Below are positions 26,708-35,510 of a stretch of DNA of 37,940 bases, in pieces; the stretch's first letter is position 1, and the number at the start of each line of letters is the position of its first letter. Made by a program: the position numbers and the translations under genes. This stretch comes from Chthoniobacteraceae bacterium (lineage in GTDB: Bacteria; Verrucomicrobiota; Verrucomicrobiia; Chthoniobacterales; Chthoniobacteraceae). Under the pieces are notes generated by a model that saw only the letters and a list, made by a program, of their open reading frames with translations, did no database searches and was not told the DNA's origin. The stretch covers positions 1-37,940 of the forward strand of contig CANJNZ010000043.1 in assembly GCA_947476045.1 (NCBI GenBank), read 5' to 3'.

Positions 26708-26913
26708 TCCTCGTCCTTCTTCTTCATCTCATAGCCGAGCTTCCCGGCGATGATTTCGCTGAGCGCGATGTCGGCGAGCCCCATACGGGTGACCACATCA
26801 ATCATCGGCTTGTGACCGGCCGAAAGCTGGCGCACACGCTTGGAGACGACGTTGACGAGCAACGGAACGCTCGGGATGGTTTTGGATGCTTCTTCGACTA
26901 GTGAGCTCATCAT
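26698..26913 (-). CDS. rpoZ: RNA polymerase omega subunit
   Basis: Omega helps assemble and stabilise the beta' subunit of RNA polymerase. The 71-residue product has the family core VVSKRVRQLSAGHKPMI near residues 22-38, then DIALSEIIAGKLGYEM at about 48-63 and an acidic Lys/Glu tail, all fitting bacterial omega. Two ATG codons stand in a row, so it may start one residue later. It precedes smpB with a terminator in between. The length is short but normal for this phylum. Confidence 0.85.
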   Translation of the reverse strand: MMSSLVEEASKTIPSVPLLVNVVSKRVRQLSAGHKPMIDVVTRMGLADIALSEIIAGKLGYEMKKKDEEES

Positions 26914-27041
26914 GATAGGTAGTTAGCAGGTTGACCGAATTACTGAAAAGGGGCGGGAAGGTGCTGGGCCGACACCCAATTGTCAAACTGCTTTTCCTAG
27001 GACGATCCTATCGGAGCCGAATTTCACAAACAGGCAGCCGC

Positions 27042-28526
27042 TCAACTACGCAGGCGCAGTTCGGCGAATCGCTCCGCCGCTTCCTTCCATGCCGCCGGTT
27101 CATATCGCTGCACCGTGCTGGATGCTCGGACGACTTCGCGCATTTCGGCCAGCGATCCGATCTCTCCGTCGGCTCTCGCCTGCGTGAGCAAATTGCCCAT
27201 CGCCGTGGCCTCGACCGGTCCTGCGACAACGGGCCGGTCACATGCATCGGCGGTGAATTGGTTGAGAATCTTGCTCTGCGAACCGCCGCCGACGATGTGG
27301 ATGACTTCGCTTTCCTCGCCGGTTAGCTCCTCGATCGAGGCAAGCGTCTCGCGATATTTCAGCGCCAGACTTTCGTAGGCGCAGCGAATGAGTTCGCCCT
27401 CGGTCCTTGGCACGGGCTGCTTCGTCTCGCGGCAAAACTCCTGAATCTCCCGAGGCATATCCGGAGGATTGAGAAAGCGAGGAGCGTTCACATTGACGAT
27501 GGAGCGCAGCGGCCTCGCTTTCGCCGCCAGCGTGGCAAGCTGCGAGTAATCGTATTTCTTCCCGGCGGCATCGAAGGAGCGTTTGCACTGCTGCACGAGC
27601 CAGAGACCCATGATGTTCTTGAGCAGGCGATAAGTGCCATCCACGCCGCCCTCGTTGGTCATGTTCAGTTCCAGTGCACGCGGCGTCAGCACAGCCTTCT
27701 GAATCTCCACGCCCATGAGCGACCACGTGCCCGAGCTGATGTAAGCCCAGTTCGCTTTGCCAGTGTTCGCCGTGGGCACGCCCGCAACTGCCGAGGCCGT
27801 GTCGTGCGAAGGCGGGGCGACGACTTTCACATCGGCGAGACCCGTGCGCTCCGCGAGTGCTTTGCTGAACTTACCGAGCGTCGTGCCGGGCGGAACCACC
27901 TTCGGCAGGAAATGCGTCGGCAGCCCAAACTTCTTCATCAACGGCAGCGACCAGTCGCGTTTGATCGGATGCAGGAACTGCGAAGTGGAGGCAATCGTGA
28001 ACTCCGCGCGCTTCACCCCGCACATGGCCCAGTGCAACAAGTCCGGGATGAAAAGCAACGTATCGGCGGCATCGAGGATGGCAGGCGAATCTTTCTTCCA
28101 CGCTAGCAACTGGTAGAGCGAATTCAACTCCATGAACTGCGAGCCGGTGTGTTTGAAAATCTCCGCCCGCGGCACCTTCTTGAAAGCGCGCTCCAGTCCG
28201 CCCCGCGTCCGCGCATCGCGATAGTGATACGGCAGCCCGAGCATTTCGTCCTGCTTGTTCAAGAGCACGAAATCCAGCCCCCACGTATCCGCGCCCACCG
28301 AGACGATTCGCCTGCCGTATTTTTTCCCGGCGAGCGCGAGCCCCTTCTGGATTTCCGACCACAGCATCAAGACATCCCAGCGCAGCGTGTCGCCGAGATA
28401 AACACCGCCATTGGGAAAACGATGAATCTCATCAAGCTGAAGCACCCGCCCATTCCAAATCCCCGCCATCACGCGCCCGCTCTCCGCACCGAGATCCACT
28501 GCCAGATATATTTTGGAATGCCGCAT
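27042..28526 (-). CDS. rhaB: rhamnulokinase
   Basis: RhaB phosphorylates L-rhamnulose at C1 in rhamnose catabolism. The 494-residue product is a FGGY-type kinase of normal length. Visible parts are the N-terminal phosphate loop YLAVDLGAESGRVM, GADTWGLDFVLL, the ISSGTWSLMG block and the C-terminal HIVGGGSQSKILNQFTADA. The ATG at 28524-28526 is chosen. The frame stays open upstream to 28916 but those residues are Arg/Gly-rich and unlike any kinase N-terminus, an effect of the C-rich intergenic DNA. It is divergent from an oxidoreductase gene. Other rhamnose genes (isomerase, aldolase) are not in this window. Confidence 0.93.
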   Translation of the reverse strand: MRHSKIYLAVDLGAESGRVMAGIWNGRVLQLDEIHRFPNGGVYLGDTLRWDVLMLWSEIQKGLALAGKKYGRRIVSVGADTWGLDFVLLNKQDEMLGLPYHYRDARTRGGLERAFKKVPRAEIFKHTGSQFMELNSLYQLLAWKKDSPAILDAADTLLFIPDLLHWAMCGVKRAEFTIASTSQFLHPIKRDWSLPLMKKFGLPTHFLPKVVPPGTTLGKFSKALAERTGLADVKVVAPPSHDTASAVAGVPTANTGKANWAYISSGTWSLMGVEIQKAVLTPRALELNMTNEGGVDGTYRLLKNIMGLWLVQQCKRSFDAAGKKYDYSQLATLAAKARPLRSIVNVNAPRFLNPPDMPREIQEFCRETKQPVPRTEGELIRCAYESLALKYRETLASIEELTGEESEVIHIVGGGSQSKILNQFTADACDRPVVAGPVEATAMGNLLTQARADGEIGSLAEMREVVRASSTVQRYEPAAWKEAAERFAELRLRS

Positions 28527-28928
28527 CAGGAAATCAGTTCGCAATTTTTCACCCAAGGTCAATGCCGCCCGCTCCCCACCAACCCCGCCGCTCAAAAATC
28601 CGCCGCCCCACCCCGGCCATCCGCGACCCCATACCCGGCGGCACATCGCCGCCCCGCGCCACACGCGCGATGAAAAACGACGCCCTCTTCCGCGTCCCGG
28701 GGTCCTCCCTCCGCGTTTCATTGACGCCCCTGCCCCTTCCATGGGCTTCCCTGCCCGCCGCAACAGCGTCCCTCCCGTTCGAGGGGTCTTCCCCCGCGCC
28801 TCCCGGGGTGTCCCAAGGAAACCGCAGGAATGCCTTACGGCGGATGAATTTTTCTCCGCTCCGCAGTTGCGTAGAGGGCCGCGCTTTGCTGGAATCCGCG
28901 CCCTTTCCGAAAACAACTACCTACTATT
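28527..28928. other. C-rich intergenic region between rhaB and an oxidoreductase gene
   Basis: This 402-base stretch separates two divergent genes and must hold both promoters. It is strongly strand-biased, with long C/CC-rich tracts on +, and stays open in several frames on both strands without giving protein-like sequence. No clear -35/-10 pair, dyad operator or riboswitch could be recognised. Confidence 0.45.
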
Positions 28929-30098
28929 ATGGCAAAGAAAAACCTGAACATCGGCGTCGTCGGCTACGGCTTCATGGGCCGCACCCACGCAAACGCATAC
29001 CACAACGCGGCGAACTTTTTTGATCTCCCGCTCAAACCCGTGCTCAAGGCCGCTTGCGGTCGCGACGAGGCGAAGCTGAAAGCCTACGCGGACAACTGGG
29101 GCTTTGAGAGCACGGAAACGGATTGGAAAAAGCTAATCGCCCGGAAGGACATTGATGCGATTGACATCTGCACGCCGAACAACAGCCACGCGGAAATCGC
29201 GATGGCGGCGGCGCGCGCGGGCAAGATGGTGCTTTGCGAAAAGCCGCTCTCGCTCGACGGCCCCGAAGGCGAAGAGATGGTGAAGGTGATCGAAGCCGCG
29301 AAGGTGCCGAACACGGTTTGGTATAATTATCGCCGCGTGCCTGCTGTGACGCTGGCCAAGCAGATCATTGATTCCGGAAAGCTCGGCAAAATTTTCCACT
29401 ACCGCGCGAACTTCCTCCAGGACTGGACGATTTCCGCCGACCTCCCGCAGGGCGGCGCGGGCCTGTGGCGTCTCGACGCGAAGGCGGCAGGCAGCGGCGT
29501 GACGGGCGATTTGCTCGCGCACTGCATTGACACGGCAATCTGGCTGAACGGCCCGCTGACGGACGTGACCGCGATGACGGAGACTTTCATCAAGGAGCGC
29601 AAACACACACTGAGCGGCAAGGTGGAGAAGGTGAAGATTGATGACGCCTGCACGTTTATGGGGCATTTCGCCAACGGCTCGCTCGCGCTCTTCGAGAGCA
29701 CGCGCTACGCACGCGGCCACAAGGCGCTCTACACACTCGAAATCAACGGCGAGAATGCGAGCATCCGCTGGGATCTCCACGACCTGCACCGCCTGCAATA
29801 CTTTGATTACAGCGACGAGGGAATTGTGCGCGGATGGCGCAGCATTCACGTGACCGACGGCGACCAGCCTTACATGAAGAACTGGTGGGTGCCCGGCCTG
29901 CAAATCGGTTACGCGGAATCCTTCACGCATCAGGTCGCTGACTTCATCCGCGCCGTGGGTGCCGGCAAGCCCTGCTCGCCGACTTTCCGCGAAGCGCTGG
30001 AGACGCAGTATGTCTGCGACGCAGTGCTCGCCTCCGCGAAATCCGGCAAGTGGGTCAAGTGCAAGCACTCCACAAAAGCGAAGGCTGGCAAGAAGTAG
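28929..30098 (+). CDS. Gfo/Idh/MocA family oxidoreductase
   Basis: The 389-residue protein has the family's N-terminal Rossmann fold with [18 protein letters not shown] at about residues 6-23. It has the signature [18 protein letters not shown] followed by CEKPLSLDG, whose Lys is the conserved active-site residue. The C-terminal half is the substrate-binding sheet domain, with [16 protein letters not shown] containing the family His/Asp pair. Such enzymes oxidise sugars or inositols with NAD(P). The family is very abundant in Verrucomicrobiota, so the substrate is not predictable, though the divergent rhamnulokinase hints at sugar use. It has no export signal. Two terminator hairpins follow. 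Confidence 0.93.
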   Translation: MAKKNLNIGVVGYGFMGRTHANAYHNAANFFDLPLKPVLKAACGRDEAKLKAYADNWGFESTETDWKKLIARKDIDAIDICTPNNSHAEIAMAAARAGKMVLCEKPLSLDGPEGEEMVKVIEAAKVPNTVWYNYRRVPAVTLAKQIIDSGKLGKIFHYRANFLQDWTISADLPQGGAGLWRLDAKAAGSGVTGDLLAHCIDTAIWLNGPLTDVTAMTETFIKERKHTLSGKVEKVKIDDACTFMGHFANGSLALFESTRYARGHKALYTLEINGENASIRWDLHDLHRLQYFDYSDEGIVRGWRSIHVTDGDQPYMKNWWVPGLQIGYAESFTHQVADFIRAVGAGKPCSPTFREALETQYVCDAVLASAKSGKWVKCKHSTKAKAGKK

Positions 30099-30120
30099 CC
30101 TGCTGCTTCATTTTACAAAA

Positions 30121-30152
30121 AAAGACCGCTCCGCGAGGGGCGGCTTTTTTTT
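30121..30152 (+). terminator. intrinsic terminator of the oxidoreductase gene
   Basis: CCGCTCC (30126-30132) pairs with GGGGCGG (30137-30143) around GCGA, with one G-T pair. A run of eight T follows (30145-30152) and an A run precedes it. It lies 23 bases after the stop at 30098. Confidence 0.85.
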
Positions 30153-30181
30153 CGCCGAAGCGCCGGGATCTTTCCCGGAAA

Positions 30182-30219
30182 ATCAAAAGGCCGACCCCTT
30201 GCGAGGCCGGCCTTTTGAT
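30182..30219. terminator. bidirectional terminator hairpin
   Basis: ATCAAAAGGCCG (30182-30193) is perfectly complementary to CGGCCTTTTGAT (30208-30219), a 12-base stem with a 14-base loop. The A and T runs lie within the stem on both sides. It sits between two convergent genes and can end both transcripts, especially the minus-strand small Cys-rich gene. Confidence 0.8.
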
Positions 30220-30237
30220 GATTGCTAGCTTTTCAGC

Positions 30238-30426
30238 TTACTTCTTTGGGTTGCACTTCTCGCAGACCTTGCCTTCCGCAACTGCTTTCACGCAGCAGGG
30301 ATGTTCGCAAGCCTTGCCGGCGGCTTTCGCCTTTTCGCAGCATGTTTGCTTGGCTTCTTCGGCATACGTGGCGGTTGACGCGACGAGCGCGAAAACGCCC
30401 GCGAGGATGAGTTTGGTGATGTTCAT
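30238..30426 (-). CDS. small secreted cysteine-rich protein (62 aa)
   Basis: The product begins with a signal peptide (MNITKLILAGVFALVASTATYA). The mature part of about 40 residues is rich in Lys, Ala and Cys. It consists of two near-repeats of the pattern C-C-x-K-A-x-A-x-G-K-x-C-E: TCCEKAKAAGKACEH and then PCCVKAVAEGKVCEK. It ends CNPKK. Eight Cys and one His (CEHPCC) suggest a small metal-binding or disulfide-bonded periplasmic protein. I know of no described function, and the link to metal is inference. The ATG at 30424-30426 is preferred over a TTG three codons upstream. A strong hairpin terminator follows its stop. Confidence 0.8.
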   Translation of the reverse strand: MNITKLILAGVFALVASTATYAEEAKQTCCEKAKAAGKACEHPCCVKAVAEGKVCEKCNPKK

Positions 30427-30491
30427 AGGACGCAAGAATTAGCACTCGGCCATTTGCCACGCAACTGGTATCTCGCTCATATTCTCCAGCC

Positions 30492-31754
30492 ATGAACCGC
30501 TACTTCTACGCCATGCTCATCGTGACAGCCTTCGCCACGCAAGCCGCCGACGACTGGCCGCGCTTCCTTGGGCCCGGCGGAAACAGCACCACCACGGCAA
30601 AAGGGCTGCCGCTCGAATGGAAGGAAGGCAAGGACGACAAGCCGGGGCGCAATTTGAAATGGAAAACGGCGCTACCCGGCGAGGGCTGGTCGTCGCCGGT
30701 CTGCGGCGGTGGTCGCATCTATTGCACAATGGCGCTCGATGAGGGACATTCGCTGCACGCGCTCTGCATCGCACTTGCGGATGGAAAAATCCTATGGGAC
30801 GTCGAGGTTTTTAAAAACGAAGTTCCGCCTCCAAAACATAAACGCAACAGCTACGCCTCCCCCACTCCGCTCCTCGAAGGCGATCGTCTTTATGTCACCT
30901 TCGGCACGATGGGCACCGCTTGCATTGCAGTGAAGGACGGCACGAAATTTTGGGAGAACCGCGACTTGCAGTGGGATCAGCAAAACGGCCCCGGCGGCAG
31001 CATGAGCGGTTTTGGTGATTTGCTGCTCATCCCATGCGACGGCGCGGATGTGCAATACGAGGCTGCACTTTCAAAAAAGGACGGCAAACTCGTGTGGAAA
31101 AGCGAGCGCAGCGCAAAGCCGGACCTCCAGCAAAAGCCAAAGGATATGCACAAGGCCTATGGCACTCCTGTCGTATTCGATGTGGATGGCAAACCCGTGA
31201 GCATCACCATGGCTGCGGAGCGCCTCTACGCGCTCGACCCGAATACCGGGAAGGAATTGTGGCATATAGTCACGCCCGGTTTTTCCAACGTCCCGCTGCC
31301 AGTCAGCGATGGCCGCCAAATTTACATCAGCACTGGCTTCAACAAGGGAGAGATGTGGGCCGTCAAACACGCAAGCGCTACTGGTGATGCGACCAGCACG
31401 CATGTCGTGTGGAAACAAACAAAGGGAGCGACCACGGAATCCACTCCTGTTGTCACCGGCAACCGTCTCTACTACGTGAACAGCGGCGGCATCGCCACCT
31501 GCCTCAACACCGCCGACGGCAGTGTCGTGTGGCAGGAACGCCTCGGCCCGGACTTCTCAGCCACGCCGCTTATCGCCGATGGGCGAATCTATTTCTTCGA
31601 CGCCTGGAACAAGTGCTACGTCGTCGAGCCCGGCGACACTTTTCGCCTCCTCGCCACCAATCGTCTCGAATCCGGCTGCATGGCATCACCCGCCGTCGTT
31701 GGAAAAGCGCTGATCGTCCGCACAAAAACGCACCTTTACCGGATCGAAGAATAG
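30492..31754 (+). CDS. PQQ-like beta-propeller repeat protein, exported
   Basis: The 420-residue protein has a signal peptide (MNRYFYAMLIVTAFATQA). The mature N-terminus, DDWPRFLGPGG, is characteristic of planctomycete/verrucomicrobial PQQ-like propellers. Tryptophan-docking-type repeats recur, such as LADGKILWDVEV, KDGTKFWENRDL, KDGKLVWKSER, PNTGKELWHIV and ADGSVVWQERLG. These fit a BamB-like eight-blade propeller without a proven cofactor. It probably acts in the periplasm as a binding or assembly protein, and no catalytic residues can be named. It is divergent from the small Cys-rich gene with a 65-base gap, and it ends 4 bases from the converging pfk gene. Confidence 0.88.
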   Translation: MNRYFYAMLIVTAFATQAADDWPRFLGPGGNSTTTAKGLPLEWKEGKDDKPGRNLKWKTALPGEGWSSPVCGGGRIYCTMALDEGHSLHALCIALADGKILWDVEVFKNEVPPPKHKRNSYASPTPLLEGDRLYVTFGTMGTACIAVKDGTKFWENRDLQWDQQNGPGGSMSGFGDLLLIPCDGADVQYEAALSKKDGKLVWKSERSAKPDLQQKPKDMHKAYGTPVVFDVDGKPVSITMAAERLYALDPNTGKELWHIVTPGFSNVPLPVSDGRQIYISTGFNKGEMWAVKHASATGDATSTHVVWKQTKGATTESTPVVTGNRLYYVNSGGIATCLNTADGSVVWQERLGPDFSATPLIADGRIYFFDAWNKCYVVEPGDTFRLLATNRLESGCMASPAVVGKALIVRTKTHLYRIEE

Positions 31755-31758
31755 CCTT

Positions 31759-33063
31759 TTAGCAAAGCTTGGGCGGCTGGCCGGTGCTCTCGAGCACTGC
31801 GCGCCAGAGTTCGCCTGTGGTGTTCACTTTGCTGCGACCGACCTGGGTGACGAGTGAGATGGGCAGATGCACGAATGAGCAGTGCCAGCGGCCCACGAGC
31901 ATTCCGGTCTTTCCCGCCATCGCTGCGTGGACGGCGTGCTGCGCGAGATGCTGGCAGAAAAAGTTGTCCTGCGCATTCGCAGGCACACTGCGGATCGTGT
32001 AGCTGGGATCGATGTATTTCAAATTCAGTTCCGTCCTGCGTTCCTTGAAGAACCTGTAGATTTTGTCGCGGAGAAATTGACCAATGTCCTTCGGGCGGCG
32101 ATTGCCACTGGAGTCGGGTTCGTCGTAGCCATCCATGAGTTCGTGACCCGCACCCTCTGCAACGACGATGACTGCACTTTTCTTTTTGGCGATCTTGTAG
32201 CGCAGCGCTTCAAGCAGTCCACGTTCGCCTTCCAATTTAAATGGCACTTCGGGAATGAGCACAAAGTCCACGTTGCCCTCCGCCAGCGCGGCGTAGGATG
32301 CGATGAAGCCGGACTCACGTCCCATGAGTCGCACGAGCCCGATGCCATTCGGTGCGCCGAGTGCTTCCGCCTGCGCCGCGCGGATCGCTTTCACCGCCTC
32401 GGCAAACGCGGTTTCGAAGCCGAATGATTTATCGAGGAACTGGATGTCGTTATCAATCGTCTTGGGAATGCCCACTACGGCTTTTTTTAATCCGCGCCCC
32501 TCGACCTCCTCAGTGATCAACTGCGCGCCCTTGAGAGTGCCGTCGCCACCGACAACGAAAAGGATGTCCACTTTCATGTCCACCAGCGTGTCCACTATTT
32601 CCCCGATGGGCTGCTCCCCTCGCGAACTGCCTAGGATGCTGCCGCCAAGCAAGTGGATTTGTGAAACGCTCTCCGGCTTCAACATAATTGGTGTGTGTCC
32701 GTATTTCTGCACGAGGCCCTGATAGCCGTAGCGGAAGCCATAGATTTTTACCGCGCGGTATCGGTAATAAAGCTGGTTCACAAGGCCCTTGATGATGTCG
32801 TTAAGACCGGGGCACAGCCCGCCGCACGTAACAATGCCGGCGGTGATTCGCGGCGGGTCAAAGTAGATGTGCTCGCGCGGCCCGGCGACCTCGAAACTGA
32901 GCACTCTTTGCGAGGCGACATCCACTGGCTGCATACTGAGATCTAGAACGTGTTCGTGCAGCACGCGCTCGCTGTCTGTCCTGAACTTTACCTCCACACT
33001 TCCGATATGGTGCAGCGGCGACGGTATTTTACATTCACCCAAATTCTGAATCGTTGTTGGCAT
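31759..33063 (-). CDS. pfkA: 6-phosphofructokinase, probably ATP-dependent
   Basis: This enzyme phosphorylates fructose 6-phosphate in glycolysis. The 434-residue product carries an N-terminal extension of about 70 residues, then the core: GIVTCGGLCPGLND (76-89), GGDGTLKGA (172-180), PKTIDND (200-206, with catalytic Asp 204) and MGRESGFIA. The Gly after Asp in GGDGT predicts ATP use, whereas pyrophosphate enzymes have Asp there. The Lys in PKTIDND is of the pyrophosphate-type kind, a mixture known from the long ATP-PFKs of trypanosomatids and some bacteria. The start at 33063 is the only reasonable one. It converges on the PQQ-like gene and is divergent from a TPR gene. Confidence 0.9.
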   Translation of the reverse strand: MPTTIQNLGECKIPSPLHHIGSVEVKFRTDSERVLHEHVLDLSMQPVDVASQRVLSFEVAGPREHIYFDPPRITAGIVTCGGLCPGLNDIIKGLVNQLYYRYRAVKIYGFRYGYQGLVQKYGHTPIMLKPESVSQIHLLGGSILGSSRGEQPIGEIVDTLVDMKVDILFVVGGDGTLKGAQLITEEVEGRGLKKAVVGIPKTIDNDIQFLDKSFGFETAFAEAVKAIRAAQAEALGAPNGIGLVRLMGRESGFIASYAALAEGNVDFVLIPEVPFKLEGERGLLEALRYKIAKKKSAVIVVAEGAGHELMDGYDEPDSSGNRRPKDIGQFLRDKIYRFFKERRTELNLKYIDPSYTIRSVPANAQDNFFCQHLAQHAVHAAMAGKTGMLVGRWHCSFVHLPISLVTQVGRSKVNTTGELWRAVLESTGQPPKLC

Positions 33064-33065
33064 CG

Positions 33066-33111
33066 GCGCAAATCACTGGCGGGCGCAATGCGCTGGCGCA
33101 AGCGCAAATCA
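33066..33111. promoter_or_regulatory. direct repeats in the pfk/TPR divergent gap
   Basis: GCGCAAATCA occurs exactly at 33066-33075 and again at 33102-33111, 36 bases apart. Both copies are followed closely by CTGGC. This could be a paired operator or chance in a small promoter region. Confidence 0.3.
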
Positions 33112-33137
33112 AGACTGGCACTTGAAATTCGGGTGGC

Positions 33138-33659
33138 ATGGGCGATGCTAAATCACAAGCCATGCTGACACTCAGCAATCGAACTAAACAACACTCGCCC
33201 GAAACCTACCGGGCACTCCAGGCGGCGGAGGGATATGTTTACCTCGACCTTTACAGGGAGGCACTGAAGGAAGTGGATGAAATTGACCAGGCCGATCAGG
33301 AAGATTCCGACGTTCTCATCGCCCGTATCCGCATCCTCCTGCACCTCGCCCGCTGGACAGCAGCAGCCCGCCTATCCGCACGCGGCGAAGAATTGCACCG
33401 CGACGAGGATGAATTCACCGTGCAACACGCTTTCGCACTCCACCAATTGGAACGCGGCGACGAGGCAGCGCGAGTTTTGCTGGAGGCTCCTGAGTGGCTC
33501 CGCCGCACTGGCATCCTGCATTACAATCTCGGCTGCTACGAAGCGCGCTGGGGAAATCTGGTCGTCGCGCGCCAGTGTTTGCAGACTGCGATTCAGATGA
33601 ACGCCGCGATGAAAAAAAACGCGCGTCAGGATCCCGATCTCAGCATCCTTTGGAGCTGA
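33138..33659 (+). CDS. TPR-like repeat protein
   Basis: The 173-residue protein is helical. It has a TPR-like unit around residues 25-60 (ALQAAEGYVYLDLYREALKEVDEID), more helical pairs in the middle, and a final clear unit (GILHYNLGCYEARWGNLVVARQCLQTAIQMN) near 130-160. It has no signal peptide, so it is probably a cytoplasmic adaptor of unknown partner. The ATG at 33138 is the first in frame. The ATG at 33162 is an equally possible start and would give 165 residues. It is divergent from pfk, and its last 20 bases overlap the 3' end of rfbD on the other strand. Confidence 0.75.
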   Translation: MGDAKSQAMLTLSNRTKQHSPETYRALQAAEGYVYLDLYREALKEVDEIDQADQEDSDVLIARIRILLHLARWTAAARLSARGEELHRDEDEFTVQHAFALHQLERGDEAARVLLEAPEWLRRTGILHYNLGCYEARWGNLVVARQCLQTAIQMNAAMKKNARQDPDLSILWS

Positions 33660-34533
33660 GCGAAACGAAGCCGCGCACGTATTCCCTCACCGCCTCGCGC
33701 CAGTCGCGCGGGCGCTCTCCAATGAGGGACGCCAGCTTGTCCGTGCTCATCACGGTATTCGGCGGACGCTTCGCGATGAACGCTTTCAAATCCGCCATTT
33801 TCAATGCGCTAACCTTGTGCGCCTTCAACACCATTCCCGCCTCCGTCGCGCAGTCGAGCGCATATTGACCATACTCCTGCCACGTGCATTGCCCGGCATT
33901 GCAGAGATGCAGCAGACCGCCGGCCGGTTTTTGAAAAAGCAACGGGCGCAGCAGGCGTGCGGCATCGAGCGTGTAAGTCGGCACGGCAATTTTATCAGCA
34001 ATCGCCGCGGCGCTATCCTCAGTGCGTGCTCGCTGGAGGATTTGATCAATAAAACTCGGCCTGTCCGGTCCGAACACCCACGAGACACGCACCGCGAGAT
34101 GCTTGTCCGAAACGTCGAGCAATGCTAATTCACCTTCCCTTTTCGAAGCTCCGTAGTGGCTGATGGGCAGCGCTGCATCCTCCTCGGTATATGCGCCCGC
34201 TTTCGCACCATCGAAAACATAGTCGGTGCTGATCTGGATGCACCGCGATCCTTTTTTTGTGCAGATTTCCGCGAGCACGCGCACGGCATCCGTATTGATT
34301 TGCTTCGCCTCATCCGGATGCGTCTCGCACCGATCCACATTTGTCTGCGCAGCACAGTTCACCAACACACCAAAATCCAGCGGCTCCAGCGTCGCTCTCA
34401 ATTGTTCCGGCTGTGAAAGATCCAGTTCCTGCCGTGCAAAGCCCGTGACTTCCTCGCCAGCAGTCCGCCATTCGCGTGCGAGCGCAGCGCCCAGTCGTCC
34501 GCCTGCTCCCGTGATGATGATTCGTTTGCTCAC
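33640..34533 (-). CDS. rfbD: dTDP-4-dehydrorhamnose reductase
   Basis: RfbD makes the last step to dTDP-L-rhamnose, a sugar donor for envelope polysaccharide. The 297-residue product has an NAD(P) site IIITGAGGRLGAALA at the N-terminus, CAAQTNVDRCE, STDYVFDG, and YGASKREGE with the catalytic Tyr and Lys. The GTG at 34531-34533 is the start. It overlaps the rfbB stop in a GTGA junction, showing translational coupling. An upstream extension to 34629 lies inside rfbB in another frame and is not credible. The 3' end overlaps the TPR gene by 20 bases on the opposite strand. The rfbA and rfbC genes are not in the window. Confidence 0.95.
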   Translation of the reverse strand: MSKRIIITGAGGRLGAALAREWRTAGEEVTGFARQELDLSQPEQLRATLEPLDFGVLVNCAAQTNVDRCETHPDEAKQINTDAVRVLAEICTKKGSRCIQISTDYVFDGAKAGAYTEEDAALPISHYGASKREGELALLDVSDKHLAVRVSWVFGPDRPSFIDQILQRARTEDSAAAIADKIAVPTYTLDAARLLRPLLFQKPAGGLLHLCNAGQCTWQEYGQYALDCATEAGMVLKAHKVSALKMADLKAFIAKRPPNTVMSTDKLASLIGERPRDWREAVREYVRGFVSLSSKGC

Positions 34534-35510
34534 GACTTTTTCCTCAGCGGCTCCCACCACGCACGGTTTGCGACATACCACGCAATCGTCTCGCGGATTC
34601 CCTGCTGCGGGCGATGCTTCGGCTTCCATCCCAGTTCGCTTTGCGTCTTGCTCGAATCAATCGCATAGCGCCTATCGTGGCCGAGGCGGTCGGTCACATA
34701 CTTGATGAGCGACTCCGGTTTACCGAGCTCCGCGAGGATCAGCTTCACCACCTCGATGTTCGTCAATTCGCCATCGCCACCGATGTTGTAAACCTCGCCC
34801 GCGCGCCCGCGTTCCAGCACCGCGAGTGCCGCCTCGTTGTGATCGTGGACGTGAATCCAATCACGCACATTCAGCCCGTCGCCATAGACCGGCAGCGGCA
34901 GATCCGCGAGCGCGTTCGTGATCATCAAAGGAATCAGTTTTTCGGGAAATTGATACGGCCCGTAGTTGTTCGAGCATCGCGTCACCAGCACCTCCTGCTT
35001 GAACGTGTGAAAGTGCGCCAGCGCCAGCAGGTCCGCACTCGTCTTGCTCGCCGAATACGGCGAACTCGGCTGCAACGGCGACTGCTCCGAAAATCTCCCC
35101 GTCGGCCCCAGCGAGCCATACACCTCGTCCGTTCCGATTTGCAAAAAGCGCCGCACCTTGTGCCGTCGTGCCGCATCCAGCAGCACACTCGTTCCCACCA
35201 CATTCGTATGGATAAAAGCCAGCGGCCCGCTAATGGAGCGATCCACGTGCGACTCCGCCGCGAAGTTCACCACCGCATCATAATTCCCCTTCGTAAAAAG
35301 CACCTCCATCGCCGCCACATCCGCAATGTCCGCCTTGTGAAAAACATATCGTCCCCCGAACGGACGAACAAACTCGGCGAGAGTGGCCGGATTTCCCGCA
35401 TACGTCAGCGCATCCACATTTTCCACGAACCAATCCGGCCGCGCAGTAAGCAACAGCCTCACAAAATTGCTGCCGATAAAGCCGCAGCCGCCAGTAACAA
35501 GAATTCGCAT
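34530..35510 (-). CDS. rfbB: dTDP-glucose 4,6-dehydratase
   Basis: RfbB converts dTDP-glucose to dTDP-4-keto-6-deoxyglucose. The 326-residue product has ILVTGGCGFIGSNFVR at the N-terminus, DALTYAGN, NFAAESHVDRSI, GTDEVYG (Thr-Asp-Glu catalytic set) and YSASKTSAD (Tyr-x3-Lys). NNYGPYQFPEKLIP is another family hallmark. The ATG at 35508-35510 gives the normal N-terminus. The open frame continues upstream to 35609 but adds a basic, unlikely stretch. It is the first gene of an rfbBD pair that ends in overlap with rfbD. The upstream gap of 128 bases contains the start of the tRNA-Pro promoter region on the other strand. Confidence 0.96.
   Translation of the reverse strand: MRILVTGGCGFIGSNFVRLLLTARPDWFVENVDALTYAGNPATLAEFVRPFGGRYVFHKADIADVAAMEVLFTKGNYDAVVNFAAESHVDRSISGPLAFIHTNVVGTSVLLDAARRHKVRRFLQIGTDEVYGSLGPTGRFSEQSPLQPSSPYSASKTSADLLALAHFHTFKQEVLVTRCSNNYGPYQFPEKLIPLMITNALADLPLPVYGDGLNVRDWIHVHDHNEAALAVLERGRAGEVYNIGGDGELTNIEVVKLILAELGKPESLIKYVTDRLGHDRRYAIDSSKTQSELGWKPKHRPQQGIRETIAWYVANRAWWEPLRKKS

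Noticed and set aside
28527-28916. N-terminal extension of rhaB by 130 residues
   Set aside because: The added residues are Arg/Gly-rich and arise from C-rich intergenic DNA. The kinase fold begins right after the ATG at 28526.
28562-29023. Plus-strand open frame in the C-rich gap overlapping the oxidoreductase start
   Set aside because: The Pro/Arg-rich translation has no recognisable features, and the frame overlaps a certain gene out of frame.
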